A stretch of DNA of 64,000 bases, taken from NCBI RefSeq assembly GCF_014748335.1, contig NZ_JAAVIY010000003.1, positions 124,001-188,000 on the forward strand, given 5' to 3'. Shown here piece after piece: positions 33,970 through 41,848 of the stretch; position 1 is the stretch's first letter; every line of letters starts with the position of its first letter. The notes beneath the pieces were generated by a model, which did no database searches, was not told where the DNA came from, and was given only the letters and a program-made list of their open reading frames with translations. Source of the DNA: Flavobacterium selenitireducens (lineage in GTDB: Bacteria > Bacteroidota > Bacteroidia > Flavobacteriales > Flavobacteriaceae). A program made the position numbers and the translations under genes.

Positions 33970-34563
33970 ATGAAAAAATTGTTCTTACTGCTCGCTCTGG
34001 CGTCAGTTTCCCTGGCAAATGCACAATCGAAAATTCGACCGATGGTGCGCGCCGGAATCAACACGTCGCGCCTGACGAATGCGGAAAGCGGCCGCCACCT
34101 CGATTTTTACGCGGGTGCAGGAATCACATTCAAGTTTTCGAAACGATACAACCTCCAGCCCGAAGTCAATTATTCGCGTCAGGGCGGAACGCTTTTGGCC
34201 TACGAAAGTTTCGACCCGAATCTGGGCGCCGAAAAATACGACGTCGAGGCGAAGTACGTAGGAATAGCAGTCACCAATAAAATTTTCATCTATCAGGGAT
34301 TGCACGTTCTGGCGGGCCCTGCCATCGATTTTAAAGTCGGTGACAACCACGATAGTGTCGAAGGTTTCGATTTTGGACTTTATGGCGGAATCGGATATAC
34401 GCTTCCATTCGGAATGTCTGTCGAGGCGCGCATCAAGCAAGGCCTTGTGGACATTTTCGGAAGCAACGTCAGCACGGGCGGGTACGAAGAAGATTACAAC
34501 GATGACGTGAGCGAAATCCGACTCAACCAGGTGATCTCCGTTGGCGTTTCGTATAACTTCTAA
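33970..34563 (+). CDS. Outer-membrane beta-barrel (porin-like) protein 2
   Basis: A 197-residue paralogue of the preceding protein. I chose the Met at 33970 because MKKLFLLLALASVSLANAQ is a proper signal peptide; the longer frame is not. Shared blocks are VRAGINTSRL, YNLQPEVNYSRQGG, LHVLAGPAIDFKVGDN and a last strand QVISVGVSYNF ending in Phe. The 84-bp gap before it makes separate regulation possible. Confidence 0.82.
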   Translation: MKKLFLLLALASVSLANAQSKIRPMVRAGINTSRLTNAESGRHLDFYAGAGITFKFSKRYNLQPEVNYSRQGGTLLAYESFDPNLGAEKYDVEAKYVGIAVTNKIFIYQGLHVLAGPAIDFKVGDNHDSVEGFDFGLYGGIGYTLPFGMSVEARIKQGLVDIFGSNVSTGGYEEDYNDDVSEIRLNQVISVGVSYNF

Positions 34564-34583
34564 AGCATCGGAAGCGGGTTCGT

Positions 34584-34613
34584 TTGCTTGCTTGACGAAT
34601 AAACGTACTTTTG
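34584..34613 (+). promoter_or_regulatory. Internal promoter TTG-N19-TACTTTTG
   Basis: TTG (34584-34586), 19 bases, TACTTTTG (34606-34613), matching both Bacteroidota elements. It lies in the 85-bp gap before the canonical dehydratase and supports the ATG at 34649 over the upstream in-frame start at 34541. Confidence 0.6.
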
Positions 34614-34648
34614 TGACCGATTTAAATCCAGCTTTTTTAAACGACGAT

Positions 34649-35020
34649 ATGCTTTTAAAAGATTTTTACACCCTAATTTCAAAAGACGAGGTTTCCGATG
34701 GCAATCACGCCGTCGCTATCCGAGTCAATGCGCAACACGAGGTCTTTAAGGGACACTTCCCCGGAAATCCCGTGATGCCCGGCGTATGCATGATGCAGAT
34801 CATCAAGGAACTGACCGAGGAAATCATCGGCCAAAGCCTGTTTATGCAAAGTCTTTCGAACGTCAAGTTCATGGCGCTCATCAATCCGGACGTGACGCCC
34901 GATTTGCGGTTGGAGTTAAATATTTCACAATCGGAGGAAGGTCTTGTAAAAGTCAAGAATACGACGTACTTTAATGATACGGTGGCACTTAAGCTTTCCA
35001 GTACTTATAAAAAAGTCTGA
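34649..35020 (+). CDS. FabZ/FabA-like 3-hydroxyacyl-ACP dehydratase, canonical
   Basis: A 123-residue hotdog dehydratase from the ATG at 34649. It has the intact motif FKGHFPGNPVMPGVCMMQI, with the catalytic His, in contrast to the two diverged hotdog proteins at 21328 and 21753. It could complete the dehydratase set, supply unsaturated intermediates, or make the alkyl chains for DarB. An internal promoter may express it separately. It ends 1 bp before the next gene. Confidence 0.85.
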   Translation: MLLKDFYTLISKDEVSDGNHAVAIRVNAQHEVFKGHFPGNPVMPGVCMMQIIKELTEEIIGQSLFMQSLSNVKFMALINPDVTPDLRLELNISQSEEGLVKVKNTTYFNDTVALKLSSTYKKV

Positions 35021-35021
35021 T

Positions 35022-35504
35022 ATGAAAATCATCGCCTCGATCGTTTGTTTGTTCGTTCTTGCTTTTGCCGATATAGCCGAAGTGAGGAAACTTTATCCCG
35101 ACGCTGCCAAAACCGAAGAAAGCGCCAACGCGTTCCACGCCAAGATGAGTTCGGTACAAGAGTCGGACGCGAATAAAGCACTCGTCGCCTACAAAGGCGC
35201 TGCCGAAACATTGTTGTCCAAATACGGGAACACGCTCGGGAAAAAGACCAAGCACATGAAAGCGGGCGCGAAACTCATCGATGCCGCGGTCGCCGCCGAT
35301 GCCGACAATATCGAGATTCGCATGATCCGGCTCTCGGTTCAGGAAAGCGTCCCGAAAATCGTCGGTTACAAGAAAAACATCAAGGAAGACAAAGCGTTTA
35401 TCGTAGCCAATTTCGGTAAAAGCGGAGCACTCAAAGACTACATAAAAAACTTCATCGTGCGTTCCAAGTCGTTTTCAGATGAAGAAAAAAAGGCTTACAA
35501 ATAG
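35022..35504 (+). CDS. Small secreted protein of the pigment locus
   Basis: A 160-residue exported protein from the ATG at 35022, with signal peptide MKIIASIVCLFVLAFA. The mature part is helical and Lys/Ala-rich, with ALVAYKGAAETLLSKYG, AAVAADADNIEIRMIRLSVQ and a basic C-terminus. The family is not recognised. The gene lies 1 bp after the dehydratase and 13 bp before the glycosyltransferase, so it is part of the block. Confidence 0.75.
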   Translation: MKIIASIVCLFVLAFADIAEVRKLYPDAAKTEESANAFHAKMSSVQESDANKALVAYKGAAETLLSKYGNTLGKKTKHMKAGAKLIDAAVAADADNIEIRMIRLSVQESVPKIVGYKKNIKEDKAFIVANFGKSGALKDYIKNFIVRSKSFSDEEKKAYK

Positions 35505-35517
35505 GCTGCTCTGACCG

Positions 35518-36684
35518 ATGACGCAAGTGACGCAGCAGATGGAGAAGCTCAACGTATGTGTGATTATTCCCACGTACAACAACCACAAAACGCTCAGGCG
35601 CGTGATCGACTCCGTGCTTGCATATACTGCCGATGTGATTGTCGTAAATGATGGCGCTACCGACTCCACACCCGAAATCCTTTCCGACTACCCGCAACTT
35701 ACGATTGTTACCCATCCTCAAAACATCGGGAAAGGCATGGCGCTGCGCAACGGTTTCGCCAAGGCTCGCGAAATGGGTTTCGATTACGCCATTACGATAG
35801 ATTCGGACGGGCAACATTTCGCTTCCGATTTGCCTGTTTTCCTCGATTCGCTTGAATCGGAAGGCGAGGCACTGTTGATAGGCGGACGAAACATGACGCA
35901 GGAAGGTGTTCCCAAAAAGAGCAGTTTCGGCAACAATTTTTCGAATTTCTGGTTTTGGTTCGAAACCGGGATCCGGCTCGAAGATACCCAATCGGGTTAC
36001 CGGCTTTATCCGCTGAAGCGCATTCCGAAAAAGTATTTTACGAAGAAGTTTGAGTTTGAAATCGAAGTCATCGTGCGTTCGGCCTGGCGCGACATTCCTG
36101 TAAAAAACGTTCCGATACAGGTTTTATACGATCCGAGCGAACGGGTTTCCCATTTTCGTCCTTTTAAAGATTTTACGCGCATTTCGATACTCAACACGGT
36201 CTTGGTCACGATTTGCCTGCTCTGGATATTCCCGCGCAACCTGTTTCGGAAACTAAAAAAAAAAGGCCTTAAGAAATTCCTGCTCGAAAATGTGCTGCAC
36301 AGCGAAGATTCGAACCGCGTGAAAGCACTGTCGATCGCGCTGGGCGTGTTCATCGGCATCAGCCCGTTTTGGGGATTCCAAACGGTGCTTTCGCTGTTTC
36401 TGGCCACCGTTTTTAGACTCAACAAAGCTATTGCGTATATTTTTTCGAATGTGAGCATCCCGCCGATGATTCCGCCTATCGTCGCGGCTTCGCTCTGGAT
36501 CGGGAGCTTGGTTTACGACACGGGCGCGCCTTTATTCCCTCAATTGCCGATCACGTTCGAAAAGCTAAAAGACCATTTGGGCCAATATCTCATAGGAAGT
36601 CTTACTTTAGCGGCAATCGCGTCGGTCGTAGCCGGATTTTTGAGCTACGGATTGCTGTCGGTCTTCAAAAAAGAATCCAGGTAA
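35518..36684 (+). CDS. GT2 glycosyltransferase fused to DUF2062
   Basis: A 388-residue membrane protein. Residues 10-220 are a family 2 glycosyltransferase with VIIPTYNNHKTL, VNDGATDST and the nucleotide-sugar metal motif Asp95-Ser-Asp97 (TIDSDGQHF), close to dolichol/undecaprenyl-phosphate sugar transferases. Two or three membrane segments and a DUF2062 domain follow (about 262-380; ALGVFIGISPFWGFQTVLSL). It likely moves a sugar onto a lipid carrier or lipid product. Met8 (35539) is an alternative start. It lies directly before the MMPL fusion gene, with no base between stop and ATG. Confidence 0.88.
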   Translation: MTQVTQQMEKLNVCVIIPTYNNHKTLRRVIDSVLAYTADVIVVNDGATDSTPEILSDYPQLTIVTHPQNIGKGMALRNGFAKAREMGFDYAITIDSDGQHFASDLPVFLDSLESEGEALLIGGRNMTQEGVPKKSSFGNNFSNFWFWFETGIRLEDTQSGYRLYPLKRIPKKYFTKKFEFEIEVIVRSAWRDIPVKNVPIQVLYDPSERVSHFRPFKDFTRISILNTVLVTICLLWIFPRNLFRKLKKKGLKKFLLENVLHSEDSNRVKALSIALGVFIGISPFWGFQTVLSLFLATVFRLNKAIAYIFSNVSIPPMIPPIVAASLWIGSLVYDTGAPLFPQLPITFEKLKDHLGQYLIGSLTLAAIASVVAGFLSYGLLSVFKKESR

Positions 36685-39600
36685 ATGCATCGTTTTTTCT
36701 TCGCCATACACGATTTCGTTAGTCGCAACAAGACGGTTTCGATTGGGATCGGATTGGCTATTTTGTGCGTTTTCGGATTTTTTGCCTCGCGTTTGAAATT
36801 TGAGGAAGACGTCACGAAACTGCTTCCGGTGAACGACAAGCTCGACGTGACGGCAAAGGTGTTGAAACAGGTCAATTTTGCCGATAAAATCACGGTCATC
36901 TTTGAGTCCGAATCGAGCGGAACGCCCGAAGATCTGCAGCAAACCGCCGAGGTTTTCATCGACGCTCTCGAAAAGTCCTGTAAACCATACTACAAAGAAA
37001 TCCAGGGCAGGATTGGGGAAGAAAACATTGAGGAAACCATTGGGTTTGTATTTGACAATCTGCCGCTGTTCCTCGACGAGTCCGATTATGCGCGAATCGA
37101 CCAAAAGCTATCGACCGATTCCATAAAAGCGACGGTCGAGGCGAATTATCGTTCGATTTTGTCGCCATCGGGAATGGTTACGCGAGAATTCATCCAACGT
37201 GACCCGCTCGGCATTTCGTTCATCGGACTTAAAAAATTGCAGCAACTGAGCCTCGGGGACGATTTCACTTTAGAAAACGGCTTTGTGATGACGCGCGACA
37301 AAAAAATGTTGTTGCTGTTCATCGCGCCCAACCAAACGGCTTCTGAAGCAGATAAAAATGCCGAATTCTCAACAAAACTATATGCGATCAAAAACGCGAT
37401 CAACCAGTCGAAAACGAAGGTTAGTTATTTCGGATCGCCCCTGATCGCGGTAGCCAATGCCACTCAAATAAAAGGAGACGTGCTGTTTACCACGATCCTG
37501 GCGATGAGCGCGCTGATGCTGATCCTGATGTTGTTTTACCGCAAAATCACAATTCCGGTCATCATTTTCATCCCGACGATTTTCGGGGCTCTGTTCGCGT
37601 TGACCGTCCTGTATTTCGCAACGGAGACGATTTCTGCCATTTCGTTGGGAATCGGTGCGATCCTGATTGGGATTACGATCGATTATTCGCTCCATATCCT
37701 GACGCATTACAAGCACAATTCAGACGTAAAAACCGTCTATAAAATCATCACCAAGCCGTTGTTCATGAGCTCCACGACGACGGCGCTTGCGTTCTTGTGC
37801 CTGCTTTTCGTAAAGAGTGAGGCCTTGCGCGACCTCGGGATTTTTGCTGCGGCCATCGTAATGGGTTCGGCGTTTTTTTCGCTGTTGATCGTTCCCCATC
37901 TCTACAAACCGAAGGCGGAAGCGGCGGTCCATAAAGAGAATTTTATCGAGCGCGCCGCCGGATTTTCGTTCGACAGCAGCAAATGGCTCATCGGCGGTTG
38001 CGTGATATTGGTGGCCGTCAGTTTCTTTACGGCTCAAAACGTGAAGTTTGACAGCGATCTGTCCAAGCTCAATTATGTTCCGGGCGATATCCGTCAAGCG
38101 GAAAAACAACTCGAGAAAAACTCGAGCCTGACGTCCAAAACCATTTATGTCGCGGCCTACGGCAACAGTCTCGAAGAAGCTTTGGCGAACAACTCGCGGC
38201 TTTTCCTCGATTTGGAATCAGATAAAAAATCCGGTAAAATCCTCAATTTCAGCTCCATCGGCGGACTGGTTCTCCCGAAATCCGGACAGCAAAAAAAAAT
38301 CGACCGATGGAATTCGTTCTGGACCATCGAAAAAATGGAGTTCGTGAGGAGCAGCTTGATTTCCGAAGGGGAAAAAGTCGGTTTCAAACCCAATGCATAC
38401 GAGCCATTTTACCGATTGCTTTCACGTCGGTTCGATCCGATTTCGATAGACGAGCTCAACCAGGTAGCGGCTTTGCAACTCGGTGAATTCATCGCAAAAA
38501 AGCAGGGCTTTTTCACGGTTTCGTCTCTTGTCAAAGTTTCGAATGCGCAACGCGATGCTTTTGTCAAATCGGCAGCAGCCAAACAAAATATCGTCCCAAT
38601 CGACCGACAGCAAATGAACGAGACGTTCCTGAAGCAGTTGCGAGACGATTTCAACAACCTTGTCGACTATTCGCTGATTGCCGTAATCGCAATACTCTTC
38701 GTGTTTTTCCGCCGCATCGAAATCGTGATCGTCGCCACCATCCCGATTGTCCTAACCGGATTGGTAACCGCTGGAATTATGGGGATTTTCGGTCTCGAGC
38801 TCAATATCTTCAGCACGATCGTCTGCACGCTCATTTTTGGCCATGGCGTCGACTTCTCGATTTTTATGACGAGCGCGCTTCAAAAGGAATATACAGATGG
38901 GCGCGATGAACGCAAGGTGTACCGGACTTCGATTATCCTGGCGGCGATAACCACGATTTTCGGAGTCGGTGCGCTGATATTCGCCGGACATCCGTCGCTT
39001 CGATCGATTTCGTCTGCCGCATTGATTGGCGTTTTTGCGGCCTGCGCCATGATTTTCGTGTTGTATCCGATGATTTTCAGGTGGGTTTTCTTCGCCCGAC
39101 GCAAAAAAGGTTTCGCGCCTATCGAACTCAGGAGGGTGCTGCATTCTTTTTTTTCGCTCGCGTATTACGGAATCGTAGGTTTTGTGGTCTCCTTGCTGAG
39201 TTTCGTGATCATGAAGTTGCTTCCGGTTTCCAAAACGCGCAAAAGCCGGATCTTTCACAATGTGATGTCGGCTTATATGAATTCGGTGTTTTACACGTAT
39301 CCGGCCGTCAAAAGGCGTTTGTACAATGAGTTTGGGGAAAATTTCGGGAAACCGGCCGTCATTATTGCCAATCATACTTCGTTTTTGGATGTGATGGCGA
39401 TGGGCGGCCTCAATGGAAAGATTATTTTTTTGGTATCTGACCACGTCTACAACAATCCTATAATCGGCCTTGGCGTGCGAATGGCAGGGTTTTATCCGGC
39501 CAGCGAGGGCCTCGAGACAGGCGTAGAGCATTTGCGCGAAAAAGTTGCTCAGGGCTTTTCGATCATGATTTTTCCGGAAGGCACGCGGTCTCAGGACAAT

Positions 39601-40347
39601 TCGATCAAACGCTTTAAAAAAGGGGCATTTTTCCTCGCCCAAGAGTTCCATCTCGATATTTTGCCGGTGTTGATCCAAGGATATTCGGAGGCGGCCCCAA
39701 AGAACGATTTCATCCTCAACGGAACTACGACAGCAATCAAATTCCTGGCGCGCATCACACCCGAAGACTTGCGTTTCGGGAAGGATTATTCCGAACGGAC
39801 AAAGAAAATCAACGCCTATATGCGGGACGAGTTCCAGAAATTGCGCGCTCAGGAGGAAGGCCCGGAATACTGGAAGAAATTTGTATTGGGCAGTTTCGAT
39901 TTTAAGGAAGAGTATGTCGTGAGCGCTGTAAAGTCGGACATTGACAAAAACATGGAAGCTTATTACCAACTCGGAAATCACATAGCGCCTAAAGCTAAAA
40001 TGCTGCACATTGCAGACGATTACGGCCAGCTCGATGTCTTGTTGGTTTTCCAGCAATCGTTGCGCAAAATCGATTCCTATATAGCCGATGAAGAAAAACG
40101 CCGTGTGGCAAAAACGAGTCACCTGATGGCGGCGCGTGACCTCGAATACATCGACTTCCCTGTAAAAAAATATGACCTGATCCTGATAACGGCCAAAGAA
40201 GTTGAGGCAGAAGCGGTTTCAAAACTTTCCGATGCGGTAATTTTGTTCGATAACGCTACTTTTGTGCCTATTTTTGAAGGATTAGGATTTGCGGTTTCAC
40301 ATCGCGAGGACAACATAACGATATTGAGACGTGAAGGAGAAGTATGA
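36685..40347 (+). CDS. MMPL-type exporter fused to PlsC acyltransferase and a methyltransferase-like tail
   Basis: A 1220-residue inner-membrane protein with three parts. Residues 1-840 form an RND/MMPL transporter: a helix at 18-36, a large outside domain, five helices around SLGIGAILIGITIDYSLHIL, then a second such half with TIVCTLIFGHGVDFSIFMTS. Residues 870-1060 are a PlsC-type acyltransferase with NHTSFLD (His897, Asp902) and FPEGTRS (963-969), both intact. Residues 1100-1215 look like a degraded class I methyltransferase (MLHIADDYGQLDVLL, then YDLILITAKEVEAEAV) without a proper glycine-rich SAM loop. MMPL proteins export lipids in mycobacteria. Here acylation and export of the pigment may be joined. 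The last 17 bp overlap the next gene. Confidence 0.88.
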   Translation: MHRFFFAIHDFVSRNKTVSIGIGLAILCVFGFFASRLKFEEDVTKLLPVNDKLDVTAKVLKQVNFADKITVIFESESSGTPEDLQQTAEVFIDALEKSCKPYYKEIQGRIGEENIEETIGFVFDNLPLFLDESDYARIDQKLSTDSIKATVEANYRSILSPSGMVTREFIQRDPLGISFIGLKKLQQLSLGDDFTLENGFVMTRDKKMLLLFIAPNQTASEADKNAEFSTKLYAIKNAINQSKTKVSYFGSPLIAVANATQIKGDVLFTTILAMSALMLILMLFYRKITIPVIIFIPTIFGALFALTVLYFATETISAISLGIGAILIGITIDYSLHILTHYKHNSDVKTVYKIITKPLFMSSTTTALAFLCLLFVKSEALRDLGIFAAAIVMGSAFFSLLIVPHLYKPKAEAAVHKENFIERAAGFSFDSSKWLIGGCVILVAVSFFTAQNVKFDSDLSKLNYVPGDIRQAEKQLEKNSSLTSKTIYVAAYGNSLEEALANNSRLFLDLESDKKSGKILNFSSIGGLVLPKSGQQKKIDRWNSFWTIEKMEFVRSSLISEGEKVGFKPNAYEPFYRLLSRRFDPISIDELNQVAALQLGEFIAKKQGFFTVSSLVKVSNAQRDAFVKSAAAKQNIVPIDRQQMNETFLKQLRDDFNNLVDYSLIAVIAILFVFFRRIEIVIVATIPIVLTGLVTAGIMGIFGLELNIFSTIVCTLIFGHGVDFSIFMTSALQKEYTDGRDERKVYRTSIILAAITTIFGVGALIFAGHPSLRSISSAALIGVFAACAMIFVLYPMIFRWVFFARRKKGFAPIELRRVLHSFFSLAYYGIVGFVVSLLSFVIMKLLPVSKTRKSRIFHNVMSAYMNSVFYTYPAVKRRLYNEFGENFGKPAVIIANHTSFLDVMAMGGLNGKIIFLVSDHVYNNPIIGLGVRMAGFYPASEGLETGVEHLREKVAQGFSIMIFPEGTRSQDNSIKRFKKGAFFLAQEFHLDILPVLIQGYSEAAPKNDFILNGTTTAIKFLARITPEDLRFGKDYSERTKKINAYMRDEFQKLRAQEEGPEYWKKFVLGSFDFKEEYVVSAVKSDIDKNMEAYYQLGNHIAPKAKMLHIADDYGQLDVLLVFQQSLRKIDSYIADEEKRRVAKTSHLMAARDLEYIDFPVKKYDLILITAKEVEAEAVSKLSDAVILFDNATFVPIFEGLGFAVSHREDNITILRREGEV

Positions 40348-41848
40348 CGTGGTAATCATCGGCAGCGGCCTTGGAGGGCTTGTCTCGGCCGTAATCCTGG
40401 CCAAGGAAGGTCACAGCGTGTGCGTGCTCGAAAAAAACAACCAGTTTGGCGGGAACCTTCAGACGTTCGTGCGCGACAAAACTATTTTCGATACAGGGAT
40501 CCACTACATCGGCGGATTGGGAAAAGGCGAAAACCTGAACCGCTACTTCGAGTACATCGGGATCATGAACGGGTTGAACCTCAAAAAAATGGACGAAGAC
40601 GGGTTTGACCGCATTTCGTTCGGTGACGATGGTTCGGAATATCCTCACGCACAAGGTTACGACAATTTCATCGATCAACTTTCCGGGTTTTTTCCGGATG
40701 AGCGTGAAAACCTCGAAGCATACTGCACTAAAATCCAGCAAACCTGCGATTCGTTCCCGATGTACAACCTCAAGATCGACGGAAAATACGACCAGGCAAT
40801 TTTATCGCTGAATGCCAAGGAGACCATAGACTCTGTCACGAAAAACGAACGATTGCGCGCAATTTTGGCCGGTTCCAATTTTTTGTACGCCGGAATTGCC
40901 GAAAAGTCGCCGTTCTATGTGCACGCACTTTCGGTAAATTCATATATACAAAGCTCGTGGCGCTGCATCCATGGAGGAAGCCAGATCACGAAATTGCTGA
41001 TCAAACGGCTAAAGGAAAACGCAGGAGAAACTTACAAATACCGCGAGGTCGTCAAGATAAATTCGGAAGAAAATAAAGTGACGTCGGTCGTGATGAAAGA
41101 CGGCTCCGAGGTTTTTGCGGATATTTTCATTTCGAATATCGAACTCAAGACGACCCTCGAAATGGTCGGCGAAGACAAGTTCCGCAAAGCATTCTTCGAC
41201 CGTATCAAAAGTCTTGAAGGGTCGATGTCCGCATTTAGCGTGTATATCGTTTTTAAGCCCGAAAGTTTCCCGTATATCAACCACAACTATTATCATTTCC
41301 GCGACAGCCGTGATGTCTGGAGCGCCCACGATTACGACGAGGATTCGTGGCCGAAAGCCTACATGGCCTCGATGAATGCCAGCGGCCAGAACGACGTTTG
41401 GGCCGACGGCATGACGTTCATCACCTACATGAAGTTCGACGACGTCAAAGCTTGGGCGGATTCTCACAACACGACGGCCGAAAAAAGCGACCGGGGCGAA
41501 TCGTACGAATCGTTCAAACAACGAAAAGTCGCCAAATTTCTAATTGAGATCGAGCGGAAGTTCCCGGGAATCAACAACTGCATCAAGTCGGTTCATACTT
41601 CGACGCCTTTGTCCTACCGGGATTATATCGGTGGGTTTGAAGGCAATATGTACGGTTATGTGAAAGATTCAAGCAATCCGATGAAGACTTTTATCGCAGC
41701 CAAGACCAAGCTCGACAATTTGTATCTCACGGGCCAAAGCGTCAGTGTACACGGCGTTTTAGGTGTTACGATAGGCGCGGTTTTGACCTGTTCGGAAATC
41801 CTCGGCAAGGACTATTTGTTGAACAAAATCATCAAACATACCGAATGA
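40331..41848 (+). CDS. CrtI/retinol-saturase-like FAD oxidoreductase
   Basis: A 505-residue FAD-dependent enzyme of the phytoene desaturase/RetSat superfamily. The dinucleotide site is VIIGSGLGGLVSA (about 8-20), then GGNLQTF. The C-terminal FAD loop is NLYLTGQSVSVHGVLGVTIG. It has no carotenoid neighbours, so it should act on the polyene or its precursor, setting or removing double bonds or isomerising them. GTG at 40331 is the only start near the FAD motif and lies 17 bp inside the MMPL gene. It overlaps the following lipoprotein gene by 4 bp (ATGA). Confidence 0.88.
   Translation: MKEKYDVVIIGSGLGGLVSAVILAKEGHSVCVLEKNNQFGGNLQTFVRDKTIFDTGIHYIGGLGKGENLNRYFEYIGIMNGLNLKKMDEDGFDRISFGDDGSEYPHAQGYDNFIDQLSGFFPDERENLEAYCTKIQQTCDSFPMYNLKIDGKYDQAILSLNAKETIDSVTKNERLRAILAGSNFLYAGIAEKSPFYVHALSVNSYIQSSWRCIHGGSQITKLLIKRLKENAGETYKYREVVKINSEENKVTSVVMKDGSEVFADIFISNIELKTTLEMVGEDKFRKAFFDRIKSLEGSMSAFSVYIVFKPESFPYINHNYYHFRDSRDVWSAHDYDEDSWPKAYMASMNASGQNDVWADGMTFITYMKFDDVKAWADSHNTTAEKSDRGESYESFKQRKVAKFLIEIERKFPGINNCIKSVHTSTPLSYRDYIGGFEGNMYGYVKDSSNPMKTFIAAKTKLDNLYLTGQSVSVHGVLGVTIGAVLTCSEILGKDYLLNKIIKHTE

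Noticed and set aside
38752-40122. 456-codon open frame on the minus strand
   Set aside because: Antisense to the MMPL-PlsC fusion, whose motifs are intact on the plus strand; the minus translation has no recognisable family and atypical composition.
40331-41848. Carotenoid desaturase
   Set aside because: The fold is of that superfamily, but no crtB, crtE or other carotenoid gene is in the window; it is embedded in the flexirubin block.
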